Below, in pieces: positions 1 through 7,173 of a stretch of DNA of 18,442 nucleotides. The DNA is from JAPUDQ01 sp964552765 (lineage in GTDB: Bacteria; Patescibacteriota; Saccharimonadia; Saccharimonadales; Saccharimonadaceae): the NCBI GenBank assembly GCA_964552765.1, contig CAZKIA010000011.1:1-18442 (forward strand), in the 5' to 3' direction. Under the pieces are notes generated by a model, which saw nothing but the letters and a program-made list of their open reading frames with translations, was not told where the DNA came from and searched no databases. A program made the position numbers and the translations under genes. Position 1 is the stretch's first letter. Every line of letters starts with the position of its first letter.

Positions 1-85
1 TCGAGTCATCAATACTATTTAATTGTAGCATAAATTGCAACAAAATGCAATAGGCATATGCTTGATAAACGAGTGATGGGATTCC

Positions 86-424
86 CTATCTTTGCTCTTC
101 AGCCATTACAACTTCATCAGGTAGCGGTCGTGAAGCACGAAAGGCTTTCGTAATGACACCCCCTGGATTGCGACGATAGTACAGGATGAGACTAATCATG
201 ATTACGTAGAACACCAGCCAGATCGTTGAGACGGCAATTAGCAGATGATCACGTATAGAAACCATATACGACAGCGTGACAAACTGCGTACATAGCCAGA
301 GTGACCACGTAGTAATATTGAGCTCCTCGGAACGTTTTGTTACAAGGAGCTGTCGGATCTGCGGCAGGCTCGCCAGGATAGCGATCGACGTTGAAATACT
401 ATAAATGATTTGAAGTGTTGTCAT
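86..424 (-). CDS. PQ-loop / SemiSWEET-like small membrane protein
   Basis: This 112-residue protein has three predicted membrane helices, at about residues 6-22, 38-58 and 62-83. The first ends in the Pro-Gln signature (LASLPQIRQLL), followed by a Lys/Arg-rich loop and then an S-x-E-x-N-x-x-T-W stretch. This arrangement is typical of a single triple-helix bundle of the PQ-loop/SemiSWEET superfamily, whose members dimerise to move small sugars or other solutes across the inner membrane. A charged tail of about 28 residues follows helix 3, slightly longer than in the usual 85-95 residue SemiSWEETs. The ATG has no visible Shine-Dalgarno sequence. A sigma70-like promoter lies just upstream, so the gene seems separate from rnj. 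The substrate cannot be read from the sequence. The family call is fairly firm; transport is inferred. Confidence 0.8.
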   Translation of the reverse strand: MTTLQIIYSISTSIAILASLPQIRQLLVTKRSEELNITTWSLWLCTQFVTLSYMVSIRDHLLIAVSTIWLVFYVIMISLILYYRRNPGGVITKAFRASRPLPDEVVMAEEQR

Positions 425-452
425 AATGTTTGTTTTATTGGGTTATGTATAC

Positions 453-481
453 ATAATAACACACTTATCGCAATAATGCAA
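453..481 (-). promoter_or_regulatory. Candidate promoter of the PQ-loop gene
   Basis: On the minus strand TTGCAT (476-481) is followed by a 17-nt spacer and TATTAT (453-458). It lies in the short gap between the end of rnj and the PQ-loop start, which would give a leader of roughly 20 nt without a Shine-Dalgarno sequence. Confidence 0.45.
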
Positions 482-504
482 GTGCTTATTGTACGAACAG
501 ATGC

Positions 505-2637
505 CTAGATATCACGAGGCGAGCGGCCAGCCAGATGTGGTGCTTCGGGATGGGCATCGTCGTGAGACTGCGGTAAATCATTAGGCCGAGCAACGAATGG
601 CGCTTTCGGAGTACGGGCACGCGAGTTGTCATTACCTGGACGTCCAGATGGTGGCGTCGCGCCCCCAATCTCGTTGATAACAGGAATAATAATCGGTGTA
701 CGGCGTGTCTGGTCGTAGAGCAAGTGTGTCAATTCTTCGCGCAGTTCTTTCTTTGCTGTCTCCATATCGAGCTTGCGACCATTGAAAAGCCGGGCGGCTT
801 TTTGCTTCAAGTATTGGCGGATGAGATTCATCAACTCCTCGCTGTCGCGTAGGTAGATAAAGCCACGCGAGATAATGTCGGGGCTTGTTAGTAATCGGCC
901 CGAGCTCTTGCTGACCGTCAGTACCACCACAAAGATACCTTCATTTGCCATGTGGATACGGTCTTTGAGCACGACTTCACTCACCTCTGCCCCGCTATCG
1001 TCATACATGATGCCGCCGACGGGCACGCGGCCAGCTTTCTTAGCGCTGCCGTCATGATAAAACTCAACCACATCACCTGAGTCACAGACAAAGATATTAT
1101 TCGCGGGTATCGCGCATTCCTTTTCGGCCAGCTCGGCATTGTGCGCCAGCATGTGAAATTCGCCGTGAATCGGTAGGTAGTACGTTGGATTCAGTGCATT
1201 AATCAGTTTGACGTGGTCATCGTAGTAGCCGTGACCTGACAAGTGAAGCGGGCCAACACCCGTGAGGTGTGATTTGCCATTTTGGATGACATCGGAGCCT
1301 TCACGCATCAACCCGTCGATGGTGCGAACGACGTATTTTTCGTTACCAGGGATTGGGTTGGAGCTAAAGACAACGACATCGGAGCCTTTGATCTTGATGT
1401 GTTTGTGAGCACCAGTCGCCATGCGGTTAAGCACGGCATTGAATTCACCCTGGCTACCCGTACAAACAATCGTCACTTTACCATCAGGGAGCTTGATGAT
1501 GTCTTCCATCTTGACCACGACATCTTTAGGGATCTTGATGGCGTTTGCTCGCAGTGCAACTTCAAGGTTTTGGATCATGCTATAACCAGCAAAAGCAACC
1601 TTACGATCATGAGCCTTGGCCTCTTCGAGGATCAGCTGCATACGATGAAGCTGTGAGCTAAAACAACTGACGATCAGTCGGCTACTCGGGAATATATCCA
1701 TGACCTCACCCATACTGCGCTGGATATCACGCTCACCGTGGGTGTGGGTGCCTTCACTTTCACAGTTGGTTGATTCGTTGAGAAATAGCAAGACGCCTTC
1801 TTTGGTGGCAATCTCGGTCATACGCTCAAGGTCAAATTTCTTGCCATCAACTGGGTCATCTTCAAAGCGCCAGTCGCCACTGTCGATCACGACGCCAACA
1901 GGCGTACGCACCACAACAGCCGTTGCATCAGGAATCGAGTGGTTAACCCGAACCAGCTCTACACTGAAGCTATCGCCCACCTGAACACGCTCATGTGTCT
2001 CGGGGTTGAGCTCATGATATTCAGGTGTGAACTCATCGGTCGCCTCCTCCATGTTCTTCTGCAGCATACCGAGGGTAAACTTGCTGGCATACACTGGTGC
2101 TGGAATTTTGCTGATGATGTGGCGAAAGGCCCCGATATGGTCGAGGTGTCCGTGCGTAAAGACGATACCGCGAATCTTGTGCTTGCGCTCTTCGAGGTAG
2201 GTCGTGTCAGGAATAATGTAGTTGATACCTGGGTAGTCTGCACCCGGGAACAAAAATCCCATGTCGATGATCAGAATGTCATCATCATATTCAAGCGCCA
2301 TCATGTTTTTACCAATGCCCATTTCGCCCAAGCCCCCGATTGGGATAACCCGTAGCGCAGGGCGCGTACTTGGTCGTTGCTTCTTCATATCAAGCAACGT
2401 GAATTGGCGTCCACCGTAGCCATTAAGGCGGTTTTTGTTGACCGGCACATTGATAACGTGCTGGCTGGCGCGAACATTGACGTTCTCGCTCATGCGGCGC
2501 TGAGCGCGTTGTACTTCACCGCGGCGCGTACTGGTACCGGCCATGACAGCGGTGTCTTGGACGCGTTTTTGATTTGGTTGGTTTGGTTTCTTTGCAGAAT
2601 TATCTGCCTGAGGGGTAGCGAGTCGTCGTTGACCCAT
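505..2637 (-). CDS. rnj: Ribonuclease J (metallo-beta-lactamase/beta-CASP RNase)
   Basis: RNase J degrades RNA as an endonuclease and 5'-to-3' exonuclease in the cytoplasm and matures mRNA and rRNA ends. The family motifs are all present: HGHLDH at residues 162-167 (the HxHxDH metal site), NHSIPDA at 232-238, DSGDW at 252-256, the ESTN segment near 288-291, SGHG at 467-470 and HGEF at 491-494. At 710 residues it is well over the usual ~555. About 90 extra N-terminal residues are rich in Gln, Arg and Asn and look disordered, and about 50 C-terminal residues are rich in Pro, Arg and His. Both could bind RNA or partners, which is inference. An AAGGAG lies 12 nt before the ATG, a rather long spacing. 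A strong promoter 100 nt upstream suggests its own transcript. It ends 80 bp before the PQ-loop gene. Confidence 0.96.
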   Translation of the reverse strand: MGQRRLATPQADNSAKKPNQPNQKRVQDTAVMAGTSTRRGEVQRAQRRMSENVNVRASQHVINVPVNKNRLNGYGGRQFTLLDMKKQRPSTRPALRVIPIGGLGEMGIGKNMMALEYDDDILIIDMGFLFPGADYPGINYIIPDTTYLEERKHKIRGIVFTHGHLDHIGAFRHIISKIPAPVYASKFTLGMLQKNMEEATDEFTPEYHELNPETHERVQVGDSFSVELVRVNHSIPDATAVVVRTPVGVVIDSGDWRFEDDPVDGKKFDLERMTEIATKEGVLLFLNESTNCESEGTHTHGERDIQRSMGEVMDIFPSSRLIVSCFSSQLHRMQLILEEAKAHDRKVAFAGYSMIQNLEVALRANAIKIPKDVVVKMEDIIKLPDGKVTIVCTGSQGEFNAVLNRMATGAHKHIKIKGSDVVVFSSNPIPGNEKYVVRTIDGLMREGSDVIQNGKSHLTGVGPLHLSGHGYYDDHVKLINALNPTYYLPIHGEFHMLAHNAELAEKECAIPANNIFVCDSGDVVEFYHDGSAKKAGRVPVGGIMYDDSGAEVSEVVLKDRIHMANEGIFVVVLTVSKSSGRLLTSPDIISRGFIYLRDSEELMNLIRQYLKQKAARLFNGRKLDMETAKKELREELTHLLYDQTRRTPIIIPVINEIGGATPPSGRPGNDNSRARTPKAPFVARPNDLPQSHDDAHPEAPHLAGRSPRDI

Positions 2638-2700
2638 AAAATTACTATGCTCCTTTTTCGTTTTTCGTTAATAATTAGTAATTTGCATAAAATCAGTAGT

Positions 2701-2730
2701 GAGAGGGAGACGTAACGGCAAATTCCTCTC
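2701..2730 (-). promoter_or_regulatory. Possible leader hairpin of the rnj mRNA
   Basis: A 6-bp inverted repeat (GAGAGG / CCTCTC) with an 18-nt loop lies within the predicted ~100-nt leader of rnj. The stem is short, so a folded regulatory leader is only a suggestion. RNase genes in other bacteria are often self-regulated through their leaders. Confidence 0.2.
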
Positions 2731-2744
2731 TATAAAGTAATTGT

Positions 2745-2773
2745 AGTATACCAGACTAAGCAGTTTTCGACAA
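2745..2773 (-). promoter_or_regulatory. Strong candidate promoter of rnj
   Basis: On the minus strand TTGTCG (2768-2773), a 17-nt spacer and TATACT (2745-2750) form a good sigma70-type promoter. A TGG directly precedes the -10 box, giving an extended -10 element. The predicted start near 2738 leaves a leader of about 100 nt before rnj. Confidence 0.65.
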
Positions 2774-2785
2774 TCGAATAACCTA

Positions 2786-3682
2786 CTACAGCAGTGTGTC
2801 AAACTTTTTGGCTAGGCAAAGGTTGAGGAGTTCGGTGGCTTCGCGTACATAATCATTGGCCGCTTGGTCGTTATAGGCATCGGCTAGCACACCGATAGTG
2901 CGGTGCATTAATACCGGCATGAACTGGCGAATAAATTCATCGCGTGATTCGCTGGTGTGCGCAGTCAGGAATTGCCGCAACAATTCAGCCGCCGCATCAG
3001 GCGCATGCAAATTTGCAAATAACCGCGTAAAGCCGTAGGCCAAATCATAAAACCGAAAGAGATCAGTGCCACAACGCTCGCCATCGTAGATGATCCAGTC
3101 TTGTTCTGTCTCAAAAATCTGCCATGGGCTGAGATCACCGTGTTGCATAGTGCGTCGTAATTTCCACTTCTCGATATCGAAATATTTGCGAGCAGCCGGT
3201 AGGTATTTCACCTTGCTGGTGTTGTCGCCGAGCCACTCCAGCCATATGCGATAGGTATCGACTGAGCGTGACGGTTCATCGGGTAGATCTTCGGATTTCC
3301 ACCCCATCGCCACGCTATCAAATGTCTCGAGCATCAAAGCATAGCGTGGCATCACTGATCGCCATTTTTCCAGCTCGCCGGCTGTGGCAACAACGGGAGC
3401 ATCGATGTACTCATACACAAGCGTATCGCGCCCAATTCGTCGCTCGACCCGCATACCCCGAAAATGCCGATCTGGATGATAGGCCTCAACGCGGTTCATA
3501 AACTCATACCAGACCAGTTCGCGCTGAATATGCCCCAGCATATCGGGACGAATTGCAGATTTTACGAAATATTCATGCGGCCCTTTGCGTGCCCGCGCGT
3601 AAGCAAAACGGTCATTTTTGCCATTGGTATTCTCAAGCGGTTCGATACTGTCATATACTGCGTGTATCTCAGGGTTGATCAT
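2786..3682 (-). CDS. APH/choline-kinase-like phosphotransferase-fold protein
   Basis: The 298-residue protein shows the landmarks of the aminoglycoside-phosphotransferase-like kinase fold. There is a candidate ATP-binding Lys41 (YFVKSAI), a candidate helix-C Glu55, a hinge-like stretch at 89-94 (LVYEYI), the catalytic loop HGDLSPWQ at 181-188, and a DFG-equivalent acidic segment YDGE at 199-202. The Asn that normally ends the HGDxxxxN loop is Gln188 here, so metal binding may differ. Members of this fold phosphorylate small molecules such as sugars, amines or antibiotics; the substrate cannot be read here. The ATG lies 7 nt after the UDG stop, and a perfect TATAAT overlaps that stop exactly 6 nt before the ATG. 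The gene can therefore be made as a leaderless transcript as well as from read-through. Confidence 0.7.
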   Translation of the reverse strand: MINPEIHAVYDSIEPLENTNGKNDRFAYARARKGPHEYFVKSAIRPDMLGHIQRELVWYEFMNRVEAYHPDRHFRGMRVERRIGRDTLVYEYIDAPVVATAGELEKWRSVMPRYALMLETFDSVAMGWKSEDLPDEPSRSVDTYRIWLEWLGDNTSKVKYLPAARKYFDIEKWKLRRTMQHGDLSPWQIFETEQDWIIYDGERCGTDLFRFYDLAYGFTRLFANLHAPDAAAELLRQFLTAHTSESRDEFIRQFMPVLMHRTIGVLADAYNDQAANDYVREATELLNLCLAKKFDTLL

Positions 3683-3688
3683 AGCTTC

Positions 3689-3694
3689 ATTATA
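3689..3694 (-). promoter_or_regulatory. Consensus -10 box, leaderless arrangement, kinase-like gene
   Basis: TATAAT on the minus strand is followed by six bases (GAAGCT) and then the ATG at 3682, so transcription would start at or next to the start codon. The box contains the TAA stop of the upstream uracil-DNA glycosylase gene. No convincing -35 was found. Confidence 0.5.
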
Positions 3695-4274
3695 CTCTCG
3701 CTTGATCGCCCATGGCTAATTGCGCTGCAGCGAGAAAATCATCAATTAGGACTGAGCGCATCGAACCGTTATAGAGTGCCGCCGCTGGATGATAGAGTGG
3801 CAGGACGATACATTCGCGACCATGATACACCACCTTTCTGGCTCTCCCATGATCGCGAGAAATTACCAGATCTGGTATAAAACACATGCCACTGTGACGG
3901 CCGAGCGTAATTACGACTTTGGGATTAATAATATCAAGTTGGCGCATCAGATATGGCCAAAACTCGCGTTTTTCTTCAGGACTTGGATCACGATTATTGG
4001 GCGGGCGGTATTTTACGATATTGGTGATATAAATATCGTCGCGACTCATATCGGCAGCGGCTAACATCTCATTTAAGAATCGGCCACTGGCACCGACAAA
4101 TGGCAGGCCTTGCTCATCTTCTTTCTTGCCCGGAGCTTCACCGATAAACACGATATCAGCATCGGGGTTACCATCGCCCATGACGAGCTGTGTCGCCTGC
4201 TCACGGAGCTGTGGACACACATCGGCCGTGAGTATGTCATCACGGAGCTGAGCGAGGGCATCGATCTGATTCAT
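3690..4274 (-). CDS. Uracil-DNA glycosylase, family 4 type, lacking most Fe-S cysteines
   Basis: Family 4 enzymes remove uracil from DNA and start base-excision repair. The 194-residue protein has the family motifs: GEAPG at 45-49, followed by an ED pair and GLPFVGASG, then NIVKYRPPNNR at 85-95, and HPAAAL at 162-167. In classical members four cysteines hold a 4Fe-4S cluster, two in an N-terminal C-x2-C, one in the V-K-C-R-P-P motif and one about 16 residues later. Here only Cys20 remains. The partner three residues before it is Ala17, the motif cysteine is Tyr89, and the last position is Phe105 by alignment. The only other cysteines, 131 and 155, are elsewhere. The protein is thus probably cluster-free yet keeps its active-site motifs. 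It is followed after 7 nt by the kinase-like gene. Confidence 0.88.
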   Translation of the reverse strand: MNQIDALAQLRDDILTADVCPQLREQATQLVMGDGNPDADIVFIGEAPGKKEDEQGLPFVGASGRFLNEMLAAADMSRDDIYITNIVKYRPPNNRDPSPEEKREFWPYLMRQLDIINPKVVITLGRHSGMCFIPDLVISRDHGRARKVVYHGRECIVLPLYHPAAALYNGSMRSVLIDDFLAAAQLAMGDQARV

Positions 4275-4280
4275 ATCACC

Positions 4281-4286
4281 AGTATA
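4281..4286 (-). promoter_or_regulatory. -10 box, leaderless arrangement, UDG gene
   Basis: TATACT on the minus strand is followed by six bases (GGTGAT) and then the ATG at 4274. The fixed 6-nt gap predicts a leaderless mRNA. No good -35 is visible. Confidence 0.45.
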
Positions 4287-4297
4287 CGACGGACGCG

Positions 4298-4450
4298 CTA
4301 TGACTTCTTTGTCTTTTTGCTCATCCGTGTCGTCTTAGTGCTCTTTTGACTCATTTTCTTCGTGAGCCACGCCAGCATAAAGGGCCACGCCCAGATAATG
4401 ATGCGCTTTGCGGTGGGGTTGTTCCATAAACGTAATAATTTATTGTACAT
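4298..4450 (-). CDS. Possible 50-residue membrane peptide, hypothetical
   Basis: A small open frame lies in the 244-bp gap between pnp and the UDG gene. It reads from ATG at 4450 to TAG at 4298 and encodes 50 residues. The middle is one hydrophobic, Trp-rich segment (about residues 17-29), followed by a tail that is almost all Lys, Thr, Ser and Arg. That pattern, a single membrane helix with a cationic cytoplasmic tail, is coherent and unlike random sequence. TATCGT sits exactly 6 nt before the ATG, as at several other genes here. An AGGG lies too close to the start to be a good Shine-Dalgarno. No known family was recognised; the coding call is tentative. Confidence 0.45.
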   Translation of the reverse strand: MYNKLLRLWNNPTAKRIIIWAWPFMLAWLTKKMSQKSTKTTRMSKKTKKS

Positions 4451-4456
4451 ATCCCT

Positions 4457-4462
4457 ACGATA
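4457..4462 (-). promoter_or_regulatory. Possible -10 box before the 50-residue peptide
   Basis: TATCGT on the minus strand lies six bases (AGGGAT) before the ATG at 4450, repeating the leaderless spacing seen at better genes. The hexamer itself is a weak match to TATAAT. Confidence 0.25.
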
Positions 4463-4474
4463 CGCTGAGTGCGC

Positions 4475-4518
4475 CTATCATTCTGTAGCGTAGATTACAT
4501 TGAAGACTAAAATGATAG
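4475..4518. repeat. 8-bp inverted repeat just after pnp
   Basis: CTATCATT (4475-4482) and AATGATAG (4511-4518) can pair across a 28-nt loop directly after the pnp stop. There is no T-run, so it is not a classical intrinsic terminator. It may only fold the 3' end of the pnp mRNA. Confidence 0.25.
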
Positions 4519-6636
4519 CTACTTGAGATCAGCCGGGCGCATGCTCAGTGATAGTCGGCCACGGTCATCGATCGCGACCAGGCGAACACGCACTGTGTCG
4601 CCTTCTTTCACCACATCAGTCACCTTCTCGACCCGGCCATCGCTCATCGCAGAAATATGGCACATACCGTCGATACCAGGCATGATATTGATGAAGGCGC
4701 CGAATTCCATAATTTTCACGACTTTACCCTCATATATTTTGCCGACTTCTGGCTCTTCGACGAGAGATTTGATCCATTCGAGCGCTCGCTCGATCGAAGC
4801 CGTATCGACGGCAGCTACCGTCACCAGGCCAGTATCTTTGATATCAACTTCGGCACCGGTTTCTTTGGTGATCTTGTTGATTGTCTCGCCACCCTTACCA
4901 ATAATTGCGCCAATTTTGTCGGGGTTAACCATCAGTTTCTCGATACGAGGTGCATAGGCACTTAGGGCCGTACGTGGAGCCTTGATCGTCTCGACCATGT
5001 GCTTCAATATATACTCACGACCCGGCTTGGCCGCCATCACCGCTTCGCGCAGAACTTCAATCGGCAGGCCATGGACTTTCATATCCATCTGCATAGCGGT
5101 AACGCCTTGCTCAGTACCAGTAACTTTAAAGTCCATATCACCAGCAAAGTCCTCTGCATCAGCAATGTCGGTCAGTACATACGGTGTATCACCATCCATC
5201 ATGAGGCCCATGGCGACACCAGAGACGGGTCGCTTGATCGGCACACCAGCATCCATTAGCGCCAGTGTTGAGCTACAGGTTGCGGCCATGCTGGTCGAAC
5301 CATTTTGACTCATGATCTCAGTTACGCTACGAATCGCGTACGGAAAGTCTTCAGGGTCTGGCAGCACTGGTATGAGCGCGCGTTCGGCCAAGTAGCCGTG
5401 ACCAATCTCGCGACGGCCTGGACTGCCGAGGCGGCGGACTTCACCCACCGTGTAGCCAGGGGCATTGTAGTGGTGCATGTAGCGACGCTCGTAATCATTT
5501 TGTTCCATCGTATCAACCATTTGCGAATAACTAAGTGGCGCCAGTGTGACGATGTTCATCGCCTGCGTGACACCGCGAGTAAAGATGCTTGAACCGTGCG
5601 TACGTGGTAGCAACCCAACTTCAGAACTCAAAGGGCGAACTTCATCAAGCTTACGGCCATCAGGACGTACCTTATCTTTGACAATCCCGTCGCGTACGTC
5701 GTGGTGCAGTGCCATCGTAAATGCTTCGTCGTATTCATCACGCTGCGCGGGGTAATCTTCGCCGACTTTCTCGGCCATTTCTTCGTGGAATTTCCAACGA
5801 ATCTCATTGACCATCTCGTTGCGTTCAGGATAGGCATGACGCAGTGCTGCACCGAGCTTGCCCGATACCCACGCATCGACTGATTTTTGGATATCTTCAT
5901 TTGGTAGTACTAGTGTGTACTCAAGCGGTGCCACGGCTAATTTCTCGGCTAGTTCACGCTGGAGCTTGATGGCTGGCTGGATCATTTTGTGCGCCCATGC
6001 CATCCCCTCGAGGATCACTTCCTCGGCGACCTCATTGGCTCCCGCCTCCACCATCACGATACCGCTCTCGATACCCGCTACCACGAGGTCGAGATCACTT
6101 TGCTCGCGTTCTTCTGGGGTTAAGAAGGCCTTAAACTCACCATTGACGCGGCCGACACGAATGCCCGCTACGGGGCCGTCAAATGGCACGCCGCTGATCA
6201 TCAGCGCCGAACTTGCGGCGATCATGCCGATTGCATCGGGGCGAAACTTTGGATCCATGCTGAGCACGCTGGCAACCACCTGGACTTCCTGGCGGTAGCC
6301 CTTGGGAAATAGTGGGCGGATTGGTCGGTCTATCAAGCGCCCAATCAAAATTGCTTCGTCGCTTGGGCGGCCTTCCCTCTTGATAAATCGGCTACCCGAT
6401 ATCTTGCCGGCTGCATAAAACTTTTCTTCGTAGTCGATACTCAGCGGGAAATAATCCAGCACCACTGGGCGCGAACTCACCATGGTTGTACCGAGTACCA
6501 CCGTGTCGCCATAGGTGACAAGTACACTGGCAGTGGTACGAAAGCCAACACGGTTGACCTCCAAAGTTAATTTTTGACCGCAAAAATCGGTCGATACGGA
6601 AATAATATCTTTTCCGCTAGGGTTAATTGTTGGCAT
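4519..6636 (-). CDS. pnp: Polyribonucleotide nucleotidyltransferase (PNPase)
   Basis: PNPase degrades RNA 3'-to-5' with phosphate, releasing nucleoside diphosphates, and works as a trimer. The 705-residue product has the full family layout: two RNase PH-type cores separated by the all-helical linker, a KH domain with GKGG at about 580-583, and a C-terminal S1 domain from about residue 630. The catalytic residues of the second core are present in the segment EDFAGDMDFK (Asp496, Asp502 and Lys504, matching E. coli Asp486, Asp492 and Lys494). The frame opens 16 codons earlier at 6684, but ATG 6636 is the better start, because a perfect AGGAGG sits 5 nt upstream. The usual neighbour rpsO is 2.7 kb away beyond an accessory block. 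Confidence 0.98.
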   Translation of the reverse strand: MPTINPSGKDIISVSTDFCGQKLTLEVNRVGFRTTASVLVTYGDTVVLGTTMVSSRPVVLDYFPLSIDYEEKFYAAGKISGSRFIKREGRPSDEAILIGRLIDRPIRPLFPKGYRQEVQVVASVLSMDPKFRPDAIGMIAASSALMISGVPFDGPVAGIRVGRVNGEFKAFLTPEEREQSDLDLVVAGIESGIVMVEAGANEVAEEVILEGMAWAHKMIQPAIKLQRELAEKLAVAPLEYTLVLPNEDIQKSVDAWVSGKLGAALRHAYPERNEMVNEIRWKFHEEMAEKVGEDYPAQRDEYDEAFTMALHHDVRDGIVKDKVRPDGRKLDEVRPLSSEVGLLPRTHGSSIFTRGVTQAMNIVTLAPLSYSQMVDTMEQNDYERRYMHHYNAPGYTVGEVRRLGSPGRREIGHGYLAERALIPVLPDPEDFPYAIRSVTEIMSQNGSTSMAATCSSTLALMDAGVPIKRPVSGVAMGLMMDGDTPYVLTDIADAEDFAGDMDFKVTGTEQGVTAMQMDMKVHGLPIEVLREAVMAAKPGREYILKHMVETIKAPRTALSAYAPRIEKLMVNPDKIGAIIGKGGETINKITKETGAEVDIKDTGLVTVAAVDTASIERALEWIKSLVEEPEVGKIYEGKVVKIMEFGAFINIMPGIDGMCHISAMSDGRVEKVTDVVKEGDTVRVRLVAIDDRGRLSLSMRPADLK

Positions 6637-6641
6637 ACGTG

Positions 6642-6647
6642 CCTCCT
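6642..6647 (-). promoter_or_regulatory. Shine-Dalgarno site that fixes the pnp start
   Basis: AGGAGG on the minus strand lies 5 nt before ATG 6636. The more upstream ATG at 6684 has no such site, so the shorter 705-residue protein is preferred. Confidence 0.8.
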
Positions 6648-6728
6648 CATTGTTTATCGCAGAGAGTAACAGGTATAAATCCACCAGTCGTCGGACTTGT
6701 ATCTATCACGCTCTGCATTGACATACCT

Positions 6729-6737
6729 ATTATACCA
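6729..6737 (-). promoter_or_regulatory. Extended -10 promoter of pnp
   Basis: TGG followed by a perfect TATAAT (6729-6734) reads on the minus strand and forms an extended -10 element. The -35 region (TAATCA at 17 nt) is weak. The leader before pnp would be about 85 nt. Confidence 0.6.
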
Positions 6738-6762
6738 CCTCTTGATACGATTGATTAATCTA

Positions 6763-6791
6763 TTGACTTTTCTATGATTATTTGCTATAAT
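6763..6791 (+). promoter_or_regulatory. Near-consensus promoter of the GC-rich membrane gene
   Basis: TTGACT (6763-6768), exactly 17 nt, then TATAAT (6786-6791) preceded by TGC give 11 of 12 consensus bases plus an extended -10. This is the best sigma70-type promoter in the window and diverges from the pnp promoter. Confidence 0.8.
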
Positions 6792-6801
6792 ATAATATTA
6801 G

Positions 6802-6817
6802 AGACACGTCTGTGTCT
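6802..6817 (+). promoter_or_regulatory. 5'-terminal hairpin of the leader mRNA
   Basis: AGACAC / GTGTCT form a perfect 6-bp stem with the loop GTCT, only a few bases after the predicted transcription start. A stem at the very 5' end commonly shields mRNA from 5'-end-dependent RNases; that role here is inferred. Confidence 0.4.
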
Positions 6818-6846
6818 AGCCCTCCACTACATCGAAAGGTACCACC

Positions 6847-7161
6847 ATGCAGAGCATCACCGACACCTTTGTCGGCCAGGCACTACCCGTACTAATCATC
6901 GCCGCCCTCGGCCTCGCTCTCTGGAGCAGCAAGGGGCCGGTGATGAAAATCGTCGGCCTGATGTTCATGGCCTTCGCCGTGCTCCAGGCGCTCGGATCAC
7001 CCGCACTGATGATCGGCCTCGGCATCGTGGCCGCGGCTTACGTCGTCTACCGGCTGTTCCGGCACCGTAGCGAGTCGGCCAAGCGTCGGCAGCTTTGCAG
7101 CCAGTGCGGGCACAACGCCCACATGGGCGGCGACTGCCAGTGGCGCTACTGTCGGTGCTGA
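6847..7161 (+). CDS. Small membrane protein with C-terminal Cys/His cluster, likely acquired
   Basis: The product has 104 residues. Three hydrophobic segments (about 10-27, 32-50 and 51-70) fill the first two thirds, then a basic linker, then a compact Cys/His cluster with Cys84, Cys87, His89, His92, Cys97, Cys102 and Cys104. That spacing suggests a zinc knuckle or ribbon on the cytoplasmic side. An AAAGG lies 7 nt before the ATG. The codon use is foreign to the window: only 15 of 104 codons end in A or T, a GC3 of about 86%. The promoter and leader in front are AT-rich and look native. Composition points to transfer from a high-GC source, possibly an actinobacterium or its phage. No family was recognised with certainty. 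Confidence 0.75.
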   Translation: MQSITDTFVGQALPVLIIAALGLALWSSKGPVMKIVGLMFMAFAVLQALGSPALMIGLGIVAAAYVVYRLFRHRSESAKRRQLCSQCGHNAHMGGDCQWRYCRC

Positions 7162-7173
7162 GGGCTGCCGCGT

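Noticed and set aside
34..51. ATTGCA / TGCAAT inverted repeat after the PQ-loop gene
   Set aside because: A 6-bp AT-rich stem without a clear T-run; too weak to call a terminator.
6637..6684. ATG at 6684 as start of PNPase
   Set aside because: The perfect AGGAGG is inside this extension and 5 nt before the next ATG. PNPase proteins begin near the later start.
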